In this document: one piece after another, positions 1-6,906 of the stretch
Position numbering within the stretch: position 1 is the stretch's first letter
Layout: every line of letters begins with the position of its first letter
NCBI GenBank assembly: GCA_964561705.1
Contig: CAZLQJ010000066.1
Coordinates: 1 to 9,013 of the forward strand
Direction: 5' to 3'
DNA: 9,013 nt
Origin: HGM12587 sp964561705
Lineage (GTDB): Bacteria > Bacillota > Clostridia > Lachnospirales > Lachnospiraceae
Program-made: the position numbers and the translations under genes
The notes under the pieces: generated by a model
What the model saw: only the letters and a program-made list of their open reading frames with translations
What the model was told of the DNA's origin: nothing
Databases searched by the model: none

Positions 1-309
1 GATATGGGCAATAAATTTGCACAGATCGTTTACGAAGGAAAATGGTTCACACCTCTTCGCGAGGCAGTACAGGCATTTGTCACAAGTACACAGAAATATG
101 TGACCGGTGAAGTAAAATTCAAACTTTACAAAGGAAATATCATCAAAGCCGGAACAACTTCTCCATACAGCTTATATAGCGAATCCTTAGCTTCCTTTAC
201 AACCGGTGACTTATACGATCACCATGACGCAAGCGGATTCATCACACTGTTCGGACTTCCATTGAAAGTACGTGCAATGAAAATGCAGGAAGTAGAGAAA
301 AATCAATAA
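1..309 (+). CDS. argG: Argininosuccinate synthase, C-terminal part (5' end outside window)
   Basis: This is the last 102 codons of a gene that begins before the window; the frame is open from base 1, so the ATG at base 4 is internal. ArgG joins citrulline and aspartate with ATP to give argininosuccinate, the penultimate step of arginine synthesis in the cytoplasm. The visible part matches the C-terminal multimerisation region of the family: WFTPLREAVQAFV near the start, VTGEVKFKLYKGN in the middle, SPYSLYSESLASF, and YDHHDASGFITLFGLPLKVRA near the end. The nucleotide-binding and substrate-binding N-terminal domains are not in view, so intactness cannot be judged. It stops with TAA at 307-309, just before a strong hairpin terminator, and converges on the efflux operon. 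No neighbouring arginine gene is visible on this side. Confidence 0.93.
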   Translation, partial: DMGNKFAQIVYEGKWFTPLREAVQAFVTSTQKYVTGEVKFKLYKGNIIKAGTTSPYSLYSESLASFTTGDLYDHHDASGFITLFGLPLKVRAMKMQEVEKNQ

Positions 310-321
310 TTGAGGTTATAA

Positions 322-349
322 AACAGCCCGAGCGAAAGCTCGGGCTGTT
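322..349. terminator. Bidirectional rho-independent terminator between argG and the RND operon
   Basis: There is a perfect 12-bp stem (AACAGCCCGAGC at 322-333, its complement at 338-349) with a GAAA tetraloop at 334-337. On the minus strand the stem runs directly into TTTTAT, a good U-tract for the RND permease gene that ends at 378. On the plus strand the stem is followed by GTTATCCTATTCTTTTT, a less regular but T-rich tail for argG. The hairpin sits in a 68-bp gap between two convergent genes, so it probably serves both. Confidence 0.9.
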
Positions 350-377
350 GTTATCCTATTCTTTTTCCTGAAATTTT

Positions 378-3300
378 CTAATCTAATCCGTTGATTTCGC
401 TCCATTTGGCAATTTTTTCCTCTTCCTCCGCTTCTTCATCTGCTTCTGTTTTTCCATACATAAACAGATAAAATACCGGAAATATCAAAAGGATCAGACT
501 TGCTGCACTGATGATGCCGCCAATAATCACGATTGCTGTCTCACGCATCATAACAACGCCTTGTCCCGGCCATACAGCCATTGGAAGAAGAATGGCGATC
601 AGGATCATGGCAACCATCAAAATCGGACGGAAACGAAGTTTTCCGCTCTCTATCAATGCAGTTTCCAAATCCATAGTCTTTGACAGCAAATCTGCTGTTT
701 CCACATAGCGGATGCCGTGATTTACCACGATTCCTGCCAAAAGCAGCACACCGATGATTCCCGGAAGATTCCAGGAAGAACCTGTGATAAATACCAGAAG
801 AAATGCTCCAAATAAACCTAACGGAATACTCAGCATCACCATCAATGCATATTTCGGTGACTCAAACAAGATGGTGAGCACTGCAAAGATCAAAAATACC
901 GCTGCCGCAATCGTTTTAAACAATGCCGGAAATTCTTCCTGCATCATTCGTTCCACATCAGTTTCTTCTTTTGTAACGACCGTGGAAGCTTCCATCTTTT
1001 TCCATTCTTTATTCATATCGCTGGTCACATGATCACGATATTTTTCCAGACAGGTAACTGTCAATGTTACAATATACTTTCCATCATGTCTTACGATACA
1101 TTCCTGTGCATCCGTATATTCCAGCTCTGCAATCTCAGACAGCAAAACCAAGGTTCCATCCGGTGCCTGCAAACTAACGTTCATCAGATTTTGAGGCGTT
1201 GTATAAACACCCTCAGCAAATTCAAGACGGACCGTATAATCCCTGCTTTCTTCAGAAAGCGTCATCACATCCTGTCCGTTCACCATCTTTCGAAGGGTCT
1301 TGGCCACCTCAGCTGAGGTCATTCCATGCTCCATGGCGCGAAGCGGATCAATCTTGATCTCCAGCTTGGTCGCTTCTGTTTCAGAACTGGAAAATACCGC
1401 CAATGCTCCCGGAATATTTCGAAAACGTTCTGCAAGCTCCTGGGCTGCATTTTTCACATCATCCAGTTCATATCCGGATAACAGGAACTGTTCTCCTTCG
1501 TATTCTCCATACTTTGCAGTCTCAGATCCGCCGGAAACACTGATATCAATGCCTGCATAATCCTTTGTCTTTTCTTTCAGATCTTCACCAAATTTTTCAT
1601 AAGACATTTTGCTGCCTTTTTTCAATTTGATCACAAATCTTGCTTCGTGACCGTCTGCAATCACCGTATAATCATCTACTTCCAGATAATTATCGATCAG
1701 ATCTTCCAGGATCAGGATTTTTTCTTCAATCTTGGCATTCTGGGCACCTGAACGGAACTGCATGGTTACATTCACTGTTCCATTATCATTCTGTGGCAAA
1801 AGCTCGGTATTGGTATAAATCACTGCCGCACAGGATACTGCAAACAAAAAGATGGATGCAGCCATCACGATATCTTTACGTTTCAGCAATTTTCGAACCA
1901 GTTCCTCATAGCGTTCTTCCATGTTTTCCAGGAAATAATGGAATTTATTCTCCTTCTCTTCCGGTTTCCACAAAACAAAGAACAATGGAATCACAGTCAA
2001 TGCTGTCAGTAATGAAGCAGCAGTACCTAGGACTACAATCCATCCCAAAGGCTCAAATAATTGTGCCGAAAATCCCTTTAAGAATACAATTGGCACACAT
2101 ACCGCAAGGGTTGTCAATGCAGAAGCGATCAATGACCTTCCAACTGTGCCCGCACCTTCTATCGCCGCTTCCTTTCGGCTGATGCAAGCGCCTTTGATGC
2201 GGAAACAGCTTTCTAATACAGTGACTGCCGTATCGGTGATCAGTCCTGCGGTAATGATCAAAGCTGCGATGGTTACCGTATTGAACGACAATCCTGCGAT
2301 TTCCATGCCGGTCATCACCGCTGCCAATGAAATCAGAACTGCCGCACCTGTAACCAGACAGGTTTTTACACTGCCAAAAAACAGATATACAACGAGCATT
2401 GCCAGCAACATCCCCAAACAGAGGGTCAGCCCAATGGTCTTTACAGAAGAAAGAACTTCTTCACCGCTGTCATAAAACAGTTCGAATCGCACTTCGTGAT
2501 TCTGTCTTTCATAGTTCTGCAGCAATTCCTTCACATCTTCAGACACTTTTGCAGTGCTAAAGCGCTGGTTTTTCGTAACATTTAAGGTAACATTTTTCTC
2601 CCCGTTAAAACGGCTGATACTGTCGGAATCTTCCTCGGTCCAGAAAATATCTGCAATATCTTCCAGTCTGAGCAGACCACCGTCTTTTCCCTGCAAAGGA
2701 ATGTTTTTGATTTCCTGAAGTGTTTCACTTCCTGCGGAACTTGTCACATGAAGATTTTGTCTTCCCTGGGTTACGGAACCTACCGGAACCGCAAAATCTG
2801 CTGCCGCAATATATTCTGCTACGGCATCCATATCCAGTCCATACTGGTTCAGCAGATGTTCCTTCAGGGAAATGCTCACATAATTCTGTGCACCGCCATA
2901 GACTTCAACTTTTGCAACCGATGGCAGATTTTCCAGTTCAGCCAGCATTCCTTCCCCTAAAAAGGCAAGGATTTCCTTCTCATCTTCCGCATGTGCCAAA
3001 ATCTGCAGATCCATTTCTGCTTCCATATCCATTTCAAGGATTACCGGTTCTCCGGCTTCCTGCGGCAGTTTCTCTTTGATTTCTGCCAATGCATTTTGAA
3101 GCTTCCGGAAATTTTCCGCCTGATCCGCATCATACTGATAGCGAAGCACTACTACCGAATAATCCTCATATGAATAAGATTGAATACTCTCTACACCATT
3201 TAAAGTTTCTGCCGTCTTTTCGATCAGCCGGGAGATTGTCGCATCAATCGTCTCCGGATCTGCGCCTTCATAAGCTGTACGTACCATGAAAACCGGTGTT

Positions 3301-3422
3301 TCCATTTCCGGCAAAAGTTCTGTCGGAATTCCAAACAGGGAACCAATTCCAAAAATAAGAACAGCCAGAACCACCATGATCACAGAAACCGGTCTTTTTA
3401 ATCCAAACCTGGTAATTCCCAT
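378..3422 (-). CDS. RND-family efflux permease (AcrB/SwrC-like, 12 TM)
   Basis: This 1014-residue protein has the full RND plan: TM1 at about 10-30, a large extracytoplasmic loop (31-325), TM2-TM6 between about 326 and 484, TM7 near 518-537, a second large loop (538-834), and TM8-TM12 between about 835 and 987. The porter signature after TM1 (PTELLPEMETP, then AYEGADPETID) is clear. It should export amphiphilic substrates or lipids using the proton or ion gradient; the substrate cannot be told from sequence. In TM4, AcrB's Asp-Asp pair is Asp397-Thr398, and in TM10 the AcrB lysine position is Asn901, so the classical proton relay is only partly kept. The tail after 990 is acidic. The start is set by GAGGAGGG at 3429-3436, six bases upstream, inside the adaptor gene. 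The two genes overlap by 25 bp, which implies translational coupling. Confidence 0.92.
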   Translation of the reverse strand: MGITRFGLKRPVSVIMVVLAVLIFGIGSLFGIPTELLPEMETPVFMVRTAYEGADPETIDATISRLIEKTAETLNGVESIQSYSYEDYSVVVLRYQYDADQAENFRKLQNALAEIKEKLPQEAGEPVILEMDMEAEMDLQILAHAEDEKEILAFLGEGMLAELENLPSVAKVEVYGGAQNYVSISLKEHLLNQYGLDMDAVAEYIAAADFAVPVGSVTQGRQNLHVTSSAGSETLQEIKNIPLQGKDGGLLRLEDIADIFWTEEDSDSISRFNGEKNVTLNVTKNQRFSTAKVSEDVKELLQNYERQNHEVRFELFYDSGEEVLSSVKTIGLTLCLGMLLAMLVVYLFFGSVKTCLVTGAAVLISLAAVMTGMEIAGLSFNTVTIAALIITAGLITDTAVTVLESCFRIKGACISRKEAAIEGAGTVGRSLIASALTTLAVCVPIVFLKGFSAQLFEPLGWIVVLGTAASLLTALTVIPLFFVLWKPEEKENKFHYFLENMEERYEELVRKLLKRKDIVMAASIFLFAVSCAAVIYTNTELLPQNDNGTVNVTMQFRSGAQNAKIEEKILILEDLIDNYLEVDDYTVIADGHEARFVIKLKKGSKMSYEKFGEDLKEKTKDYAGIDISVSGGSETAKYGEYEGEQFLLSGYELDDVKNAAQELAERFRNIPGALAVFSSSETEATKLEIKIDPLRAMEHGMTSAEVAKTLRKMVNGQDVMTLSEESRDYTVRLEFAEGVYTTPQNLMNVSLQAPDGTLVLLSEIAELEYTDAQECIVRHDGKYIVTLTVTCLEKYRDHVTSDMNKEWKKMEASTVVTKEETDVERMMQEEFPALFKTIAAAVFLIFAVLTILFESPKYALMVMLSIPLGLFGAFLLVFITGSSWNLPGIIGVLLLAGIVVNHGIRYVETADLLSKTMDLETALIESGKLRFRPILMVAMILIAILLPMAVWPGQGVVMMRETAIVIIGGIISAASLILLIFPVFYLFMYGKTEADEEAEEEEKIAKWSEINGLD

Positions 3423-4930
3423 CTCGGTCCCTCCTCTGTATTTTCTGGATCTGCCGGTACAGAATCATCTGTGATCTGCTCTGTAGAATCTTCCGGATTT
3501 TCTTCTGGTACATCCACAGTACTGCTGTTTCCTACTACGAAAAGCAAATGTACATCCACACCATCTTTTAACTGGGAAGACCAGGTGGAAATAACGATAT
3601 CCTCACTTGTCAGTCCCTCTAAGATCTGCGCATATTCCTCATTCATCAATCCAACTTCTACCGGTTTTCTTACGGCTTCCTCTTCTTCCACACAGTAAAC
3701 ATAGGCTGCACCTGCCTGAAAATATAAGGCATCATAAGGAATCATCAGTGTTTGGGATGCCTTCTGGGTTTCCGCATAAACCTTTACACTGACTCCTGTG
3801 GAAAAATCTGTTACTGATCCAAGAGAAGCCTTGATCTTAAATAATTTTGTTTCTTCATCTGCCATCAAGCCAACTTCTGTAACAGAGGCTGTATTCATGG
3901 CACTATTATTTTCTACCTGCACACTGTCTCCCACCTGCAATGTACGCGCTGCCGCTTCCGGCACATAGAAGGTGACTTCCATATTTGCTTTATTTGAAAG
4001 TACCAGACAGGACTCATTTTCAAATGCTTTTTCATTTTCTCCCAGATAAACAGCTTCCACGATTCCATCAATTGGTGCAGTTACCTGATATAATGCCAGC
4101 TGCGCTTTCGCTTCACTCAGCTTTTTCTCAGCGGCTGCAAGCTGCTGATCATAAACCGAGTTGGTCATCGTACTTAAACTTGTGGAACTGCTTGTGGTGC
4201 TGGAACTGCTCGCTGTACCCGTACCACTTGTTGTCGTAGAGGTTCCGGTTGTTGTTTTGCCATTCTTTGCATTTTCATAATTGGTCTTTGCGGTATTATA
4301 GGCAGTTTCTGCGGTTTTGGTTGCAGTCTTTGCCGTTTCATACGCTTTTTCAAGATTCTCTAATTTTCTTTTTTCAGAATAGGTAGCTGAATCACCTTTC
4401 TTGTCCAGCTCCTTTTCATAATCTTCCAGATCTTCTTCTGCATCATCTTCAGTCTTTTTCGCAGAATCCCAGTCCTTTTTTGCACTGTTCATTTTTTCTT
4501 CCAACAGCTTTAATTCTGTTTCCGCCGCCTGTTTTTTCGCAGCCTCAGCATCTTTTTCCGCCTGTTCTGCATCTTTTTTTGCCTGTTCTGCCGTACTCTT
4601 TACGGTATCGTATTCTTTTTGTGCTTCTTCCACTGCCAGGCTTGCTTCTGCATTATCCAGTGCAAAAAGAACATCTCCCTTGGTCACCTGTTTTCCAAGT
4701 TCCGCATTCATCTCAGTCACCTTACCTGTGACCATCGGATAAATATCAATCATTTCCCGTGGTTCTACGGTACCGATATAGGTCGTTGTAACGACCACAT
4801 CCCCCGTTTCCGGCAATACTCCGGATACCGAAACCGGATTTACCATTTCTATCTCTTTCTGACTGCCGCAGGCTGTCATGGACATTCCCATCATTGTAGC
4901 CAGAAGCAGCGCAACTGCTCTTTTTTTCAT
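3398..4930 (-). CDS. RND periplasmic-adaptor-like lipoprotein (HlyD/AcrA family)
   Basis: The product is 510 residues from the chosen start. It begins MKKRAVALLL, has a hydrophobic stretch and a lipobox Met-Thr-Ala-Cys with Cys21, so it should be a lipoprotein on the outer face of the membrane. Next come the first lipoyl half (about 45-92, with TGKVTEMNAELGKQVTKGD), a long Ala/Lys/Glu coiled coil (about 93-223), a 30-residue Ser/Thr/Gly linker (225-254), a short returning helix, the second lipoyl half (TAPIDGIVEAVY, 284-295), beta-barrel and membrane-proximal domains, and an acidic Pro-rich tail (about 473-510). It is the partner of the permease encoded just downstream. An in-frame ATG at 4945 would add five residues, but AGGAGGG at 4936-4942 would then lie inside the coding region; it is correctly spaced for the ATG at 4930. 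No TolC-type gene is present, as expected in a monoderm. Confidence 0.9.
   Translation of the reverse strand: MKKRAVALLLATMMGMSMTACGSQKEIEMVNPVSVSGVLPETGDVVVTTTYIGTVEPREMIDIYPMVTGKVTEMNAELGKQVTKGDVLFALDNAEASLAVEEAQKEYDTVKSTAEQAKKDAEQAEKDAEAAKKQAAETELKLLEEKMNSAKKDWDSAKKTEDDAEEDLEDYEKELDKKGDSATYSEKRKLENLEKAYETAKTATKTAETAYNTAKTNYENAKNGKTTTGTSTTTSGTGTASSSSTTSSSTSLSTMTNSVYDQQLAAAEKKLSEAKAQLALYQVTAPIDGIVEAVYLGENEKAFENESCLVLSNKANMEVTFYVPEAAARTLQVGDSVQVENNSAMNTASVTEVGLMADEETKLFKIKASLGSVTDFSTGVSVKVYAETQKASQTLMIPYDALYFQAGAAYVYCVEEEEAVRKPVEVGLMNEEYAQILEGLTSEDIVISTWSSQLKDGVDVHLLFVVGNSSTVDVPEENPEDSTEQITDDSVPADPENTEEGPRWELPGLD
3429..3436 (-). promoter_or_regulatory. Ribosome binding site of the RND permease, inside the adaptor gene
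   Basis: On the minus strand GAGGAGGG lies six bases before the permease ATG (3422-3420). These bases also encode the Glu-Glu-Gly near the end of the adaptor, whose stop is downstream at 3398-3400. Terminating adaptor ribosomes therefore pass over the permease start, which supports coupled translation and fixes the permease N-terminus. Confidence 0.85.
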
Positions 4931-4935
4931 CTTTG

Positions 4936-4942
4936 CCCTCCT
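4936..4942 (-). promoter_or_regulatory. Ribosome binding site that decides the adaptor start
   Basis: On the minus strand AGGAGGG lies at 4942-4936, five bases before the ATG at 4930-4928 (six if the core is taken as AGGAGG). The upstream in-frame ATG at 4945-4943 overlaps this site and has no comparable ribosome site of its own. The start at 4930 also gives a conventional Lys-Lys lipoprotein signal peptide. Confidence 0.85.
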
Positions 4943-4971
4943 CATTCTATCGGCAATTGTACACTCTCATA

Positions 4972-5000
4972 ATACTAATGATTTTATTACGTTTTTTCAA
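4972..5000 (-). promoter_or_regulatory. Predicted sigma-A promoter of the adaptor-permease operon
   Basis: On the minus strand the -35 is TTGAAA (5000-4995), the spacer is 17 bases and the -10 is TAGTAT (4977-4972). Transcription would start near 4965, giving a leader of about 35 bases to the ATG at 4930. It lies just downstream of the terminator of the small membrane-protein gene, so the operon appears to be an independent unit. The -10 matches only four of six consensus bases. I see no clear operator. Confidence 0.6.
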
Positions 5001-5040
5001 TTAAATCTACTATTTTTTTGAATATTAAGAAAATAAAGAC

Positions 5041-5074
5041 AAAAAAATGGTATGACCAACAGCCACACCATTTT
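5041..5074 (-). terminator. Rho-independent terminator after the small membrane-protein gene
   Basis: Read on the minus strand, an 11-bp stem (AAAATGGTGTG at 5074-5064 with CATACCATTTT at 5054-5044, one G-U pair) closes a nine-base loop and is followed by an unbroken run of seven T (5047-5041). It begins seven bases past the stop of the 76-residue gene, separating it from the efflux operon. Confidence 0.85.
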
Positions 5075-5080
5075 CGATCC

Positions 5081-5311
5081 TTATTCAACTGTTTCCAAAT
5101 ACTCTGTCAAGGCTGATGCATCAACCGTTACGTCCGGTCCCTGTGAATTTTTCACTTTATCTACTGCTGAATATACAATCCATACACCAAGCAGTAAAAC
5201 AACTGCACCTGCACAAACTTTCAAAAGTAATGATTTTGTTTTTTCTTTTTTTACAGTACTTTTTCTGTTTTTCTTTTCTTCTTTATACTGATTTACCTTT
5301 TCCTGACTCAT
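5081..5311 (-). CDS. Small single-pass membrane protein, unknown function
   Basis: I do not recognise this 76-residue protein. Residues 1-27 are strongly basic and hydrophilic (Lys-rich, KEEKKNRKSTVKKEKTK), residues about 28-50 form one hydrophobic helix (LLLKVCAGAVVLLLGVWIVYSAV), and residues 51-76 are a short acidic tail. By the positive-inside rule the N-terminus is cytoplasmic and the tail outside. AGGGG lies seven bases before the ATG. The gene has a near-consensus extended -10 promoter directly upstream and a good terminator directly downstream, which argues that it is real despite its size. It lies between degV and the efflux operon, all on the same strand. No catalytic motif, lipobox or cleavage site is apparent. 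It could be a small regulator or assembly factor of a membrane complex, but nothing in the sequence proves this. Confidence 0.8.
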   Translation of the reverse strand: MSQEKVNQYKEEKKNRKSTVKKEKTKSLLLKVCAGAVVLLLGVWIVYSAVDKVKNSQGPDVTVDASALTEYLETVE

Positions 5312-5355
5312 AATAAATCCCCTAACTTCTATGATTGTCTTACGACCTATTTATG

Positions 5356-5383
5356 ATTATACCATAGTTTTGTGAATTTTCCA
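5356..5383 (-). promoter_or_regulatory. Extended -10 promoter of the small membrane-protein gene
   Basis: On the minus strand the -10 is a perfect TATAAT (5361-5356) preceded by TGG (5364-5362), an extended -10. A weak -35, TGGAAA (5383-5378), lies 16 bases upstream. Transcription would start near 5349, giving a leader of about 38 bases. It sits in the 88-bp gap downstream of degV, where I see no GC-rich terminator, so read-through from degV is also possible. Confidence 0.7.
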
Positions 5384-5399
5384 TGTTTTTTCAAAAAAA

Positions 5400-6239
5400 T
5401 TATACAACAACGATAATTCCACCATCACTGGCATACATACTGCTGATTCCTCTGGTATCCAGAACGATCACGTCCTTCACAGAAACTCTTTTCATAATTT
5501 CCGCTTTTGCCATCTCTGCTCTTGCCGGACAATTGCAATGAGAAATTGCCAAAACCTTTTCCTCCGGATTTTTCAATTCATCCACCAGATAATCAATCAG
5601 CTTTAATACCGCACGATTGATACCACGGGTCTGGGACAGCTGAATGATCTGACCATCCGGCGTTGCTCCCATCACCGGTTTAATATTCAATGCATTGGCA
5701 ACAAATGCCTTCAAATTGCTCAAACGTCCGTTTTTCCGAAGCACTTCCAGGGTTTCTAACACAAAATACGTATTTTGCCCATCCCGGTATGCATTCACCG
5801 CTTCAATAACTTCTTCAAAAGACATCCCCGCCTTCTCACATTCTTCAATTTTTAAAGCAATCAGCGTCTCTCCTACAGATGCGGAACAGGAATCAAATAC
5901 GTGAATCTGCTTTTCCCCATATTCCTCGTGATAAAGATTTTTTCCAAGAACCGCACTATTATAAGATCCGCTCAGATTCCCTGACAATGTGATCGCATAA
6001 ACGTGTTCTGCGTCACAGCGATATGCCTCCATATACCTTTCCGGTGACGGACAGGAAGATTTCGGACAATTCGGACTCTCCGCAACCCTTTTCAAAAAAT
6101 CAGCCTGATCAAACGTTTCATCATCTACGATCAAATGATCATCCACCTGCATGGACAATGGAACACTCTCAAAATGAGGGTCATTTTGACATCTTTCCGG
6201 TAATTCTCCACAACTATCTACAATAATCTTATAACTCAT
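5400..6239 (-). CDS. DegV family fatty-acid-binding protein (FakB-like)
   Basis: This 279-residue protein has the DegV/EDD fold motifs in order: the N-terminal strand with Asp8-Ser9 (IIVDSC), the SSCPSPE segment (61-67) in place of TSxPS, ITLSGNLSGSYNSA (83-96), VFDSCSASVG (114-123), FVLETLEVLRKNGRLS (159-174, with Arg172), and GGIIVVV at the end. Family members bind one fatty acid; FakB proteins present it to the kinase FakA so that host or recycled fatty acids enter phospholipid synthesis. No fakA is in this window. The C-terminal His of characterised FakB proteins (motif like GAHTGPG) aligns with Tyr269 here (SSMYASDGG). Nine cysteines are unusual for a cytoplasmic protein of this size. 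AAGGAG lies six bases before the ATG. The family call is firm; the fatty-acid role is by family. Confidence 0.92.
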   Translation of the reverse strand: MSYKIIVDSCGELPERCQNDPHFESVPLSMQVDDHLIVDDETFDQADFLKRVAESPNCPKSSCPSPERYMEAYRCDAEHVYAITLSGNLSGSYNSAVLGKNLYHEEYGEKQIHVFDSCSASVGETLIALKIEECEKAGMSFEEVIEAVNAYRDGQNTYFVLETLEVLRKNGRLSNLKAFVANALNIKPVMGATPDGQIIQLSQTRGINRAVLKLIDYLVDELKNPEEKVLAISHCNCPARAEMAKAEIMKRVSVKDVIVLDTRGISSMYASDGGIIVVV

Positions 6240-6322
6240 ACTTTTCTCCTTGTTTTCCTTACAAAATCAAATTTTTCGTAAGTCAGCTTCCACGCAAGCT
6301 CTTATCTATTTTTCTGTTGTAT

Positions 6323-6352
6323 AGCATAACATATTATAGGGTATGTTTTCAA
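6323..6352 (-). promoter_or_regulatory. Predicted degV promoter
   Basis: On the minus strand TTGAAA (6352-6347) is followed by an 18-base spacer and TATGCT (6328-6323), with TGT before the -10 giving an extended -10. Transcription would start near 6316 and leave a leader of about 76 bases. A perfect TATAAT also occurs at 6338-6333, but the hexamer 17 bases upstream of it (AAAAAC) is a poor -35; either may be used. Confidence 0.5.
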
Positions 6353-6353
6353 C

Positions 6354-6368
6354 TAGTTTTTAAAACTA
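6354..6368. repeat. Perfect 7-1-7 palindrome between two divergent promoters
   Basis: TAGTTTT at 6354-6360 and AAAACTA at 6362-6368 form a perfect inverted repeat around T6361. It lies one base from the predicted degV -35 and two bases from the -35 of the divergent gene, the position expected for an operator acting on both. I cannot match it to a known regulator, and short AT-rich palindromes are common in such DNA. Confidence 0.35.
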
Positions 6369-6370
6369 CA

Positions 6371-6399
6371 TTGATAATGTTTTGCATTCAAGCTATAAT
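6371..6399 (+). promoter_or_regulatory. Strong predicted sigma-A promoter of the DUF5721-like gene
   Basis: TTGATA (6371-6376), a 17-base spacer and a perfect TATAAT (6394-6399) make a near-consensus promoter. Counting the last base of the -10 as -7 places +1 at 6406, which is the A of the ATG start codon, so the transcript would have no leader. Confidence 0.75.
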
Positions 6400-6405
6400 A
6401 TCCTC

Positions 6406-6906
6406 ATGATTGCATTACAAATTCAGGACATTAAACATTTTATGAGCAAACTTTTGCTTTCCCAGACATTTGACCGTTTTCTTTTGATCGAAGGCAGTAT
6501 CACCACGTATAATACCTTCCATATCAATGGCAGACTCCATAAGGATTTTTTTACAGAGGAGGAAATCCAGGAAGAGGCTCTGCATATGCGGGATTTTTCC
6601 CTTTGGAAGGAAGTGCGTCCCTTCTGTCTGGAACTGATCAAAGGAAAAAAGACACCTTTGGGATTTCAATTCGTTTTTCAGCTTTCCAAAGAGACCACGG
6701 CAAATCTTTTGACTTCCTACGGGATCACTTCCATCCTTCCGGAAAATATATCCGGCCTATTGTTTAACATTCGTTATGAAAACAATGTTCTTCAATGTAT
6801 TACTGCCACCAACCTCAACCTTTTTACCTTAGACAAATCCTTAGAACACGCATGGGATGATGCGCTTCGAAACTTTTTAAAAAAACAGGAGATCAGCTTT
6901 TTATAA
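6406..6906 (+). CDS. DUF5721-like protein, unknown function
   Basis: The 166-residue product resembles, from memory, a family of unknown function (DUF5721) found in Lachnospiraceae. Recognisable parts are MIALQIQDIKHFMSKLL at the N-terminus, FLLIEGSITTYNTFHINGRLHKDFF (25-49), RPFCLELIKGKKTPLGFQFVFQLS (71-94), and a C-terminal FTLDKSLEHAWDD segment. It has no signal peptide, membrane span or obvious catalytic motif, so it is probably cytoplasmic. The ATG at 6406 is preferred because the family N-terminus starts there; a TTG at 6382 would lie inside the promoter, and an ATG at 6442 has only AGGA 13 bases upstream. No ribosome site precedes 6406. It is divergent from degV and convergent with htpG, whose terminator hairpin overlaps its last codons. 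Function is unknown. Confidence 0.85.
   Translation: MIALQIQDIKHFMSKLLLSQTFDRFLLIEGSITTYNTFHINGRLHKDFFTEEEIQEEALHMRDFSLWKEVRPFCLELIKGKKTPLGFQFVFQLSKETTANLLTSYGITSILPENISGLLFNIRYENNVLQCITATNLNLFTLDKSLEHAWDDALRNFLKKQEISFL

Noticed and set aside
1640..2182. 180-codon open frame on the plus strand, antisense to the RND permease
   Set aside because: It lies wholly inside a well-supported conserved gene, its product has no recognisable domain, and no promoter or ribosome site stands out. It is the expected shadow of the permease codons.
3268..3513. 81-codon minus-strand frame spanning the adaptor-permease junction
   Set aside because: It is a third frame over two overlapping real genes and has no domain or ribosome site; the junction is explained by coupled translation.
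4943..4945. Upstream ATG for the adaptor gene, adding five residues
   Set aside because: The AGGAGG ribosome site would lie inside the coding region; the ATG at 4930 is properly spaced and gives a standard lipoprotein signal.
5400..5405. TATAAT overlapping the degV stop codon as another promoter for the small membrane-protein gene
   Set aside because: No acceptable -35 lies 16-18 bases upstream, whereas the extended -10 at 5356-5364 is better placed.
6382..6384. TTG as start of the DUF5721-like gene
   Set aside because: It lies in the spacer between the -35 and -10 boxes, upstream of the predicted transcription start, and the extra residues do not resemble the family N-terminus.
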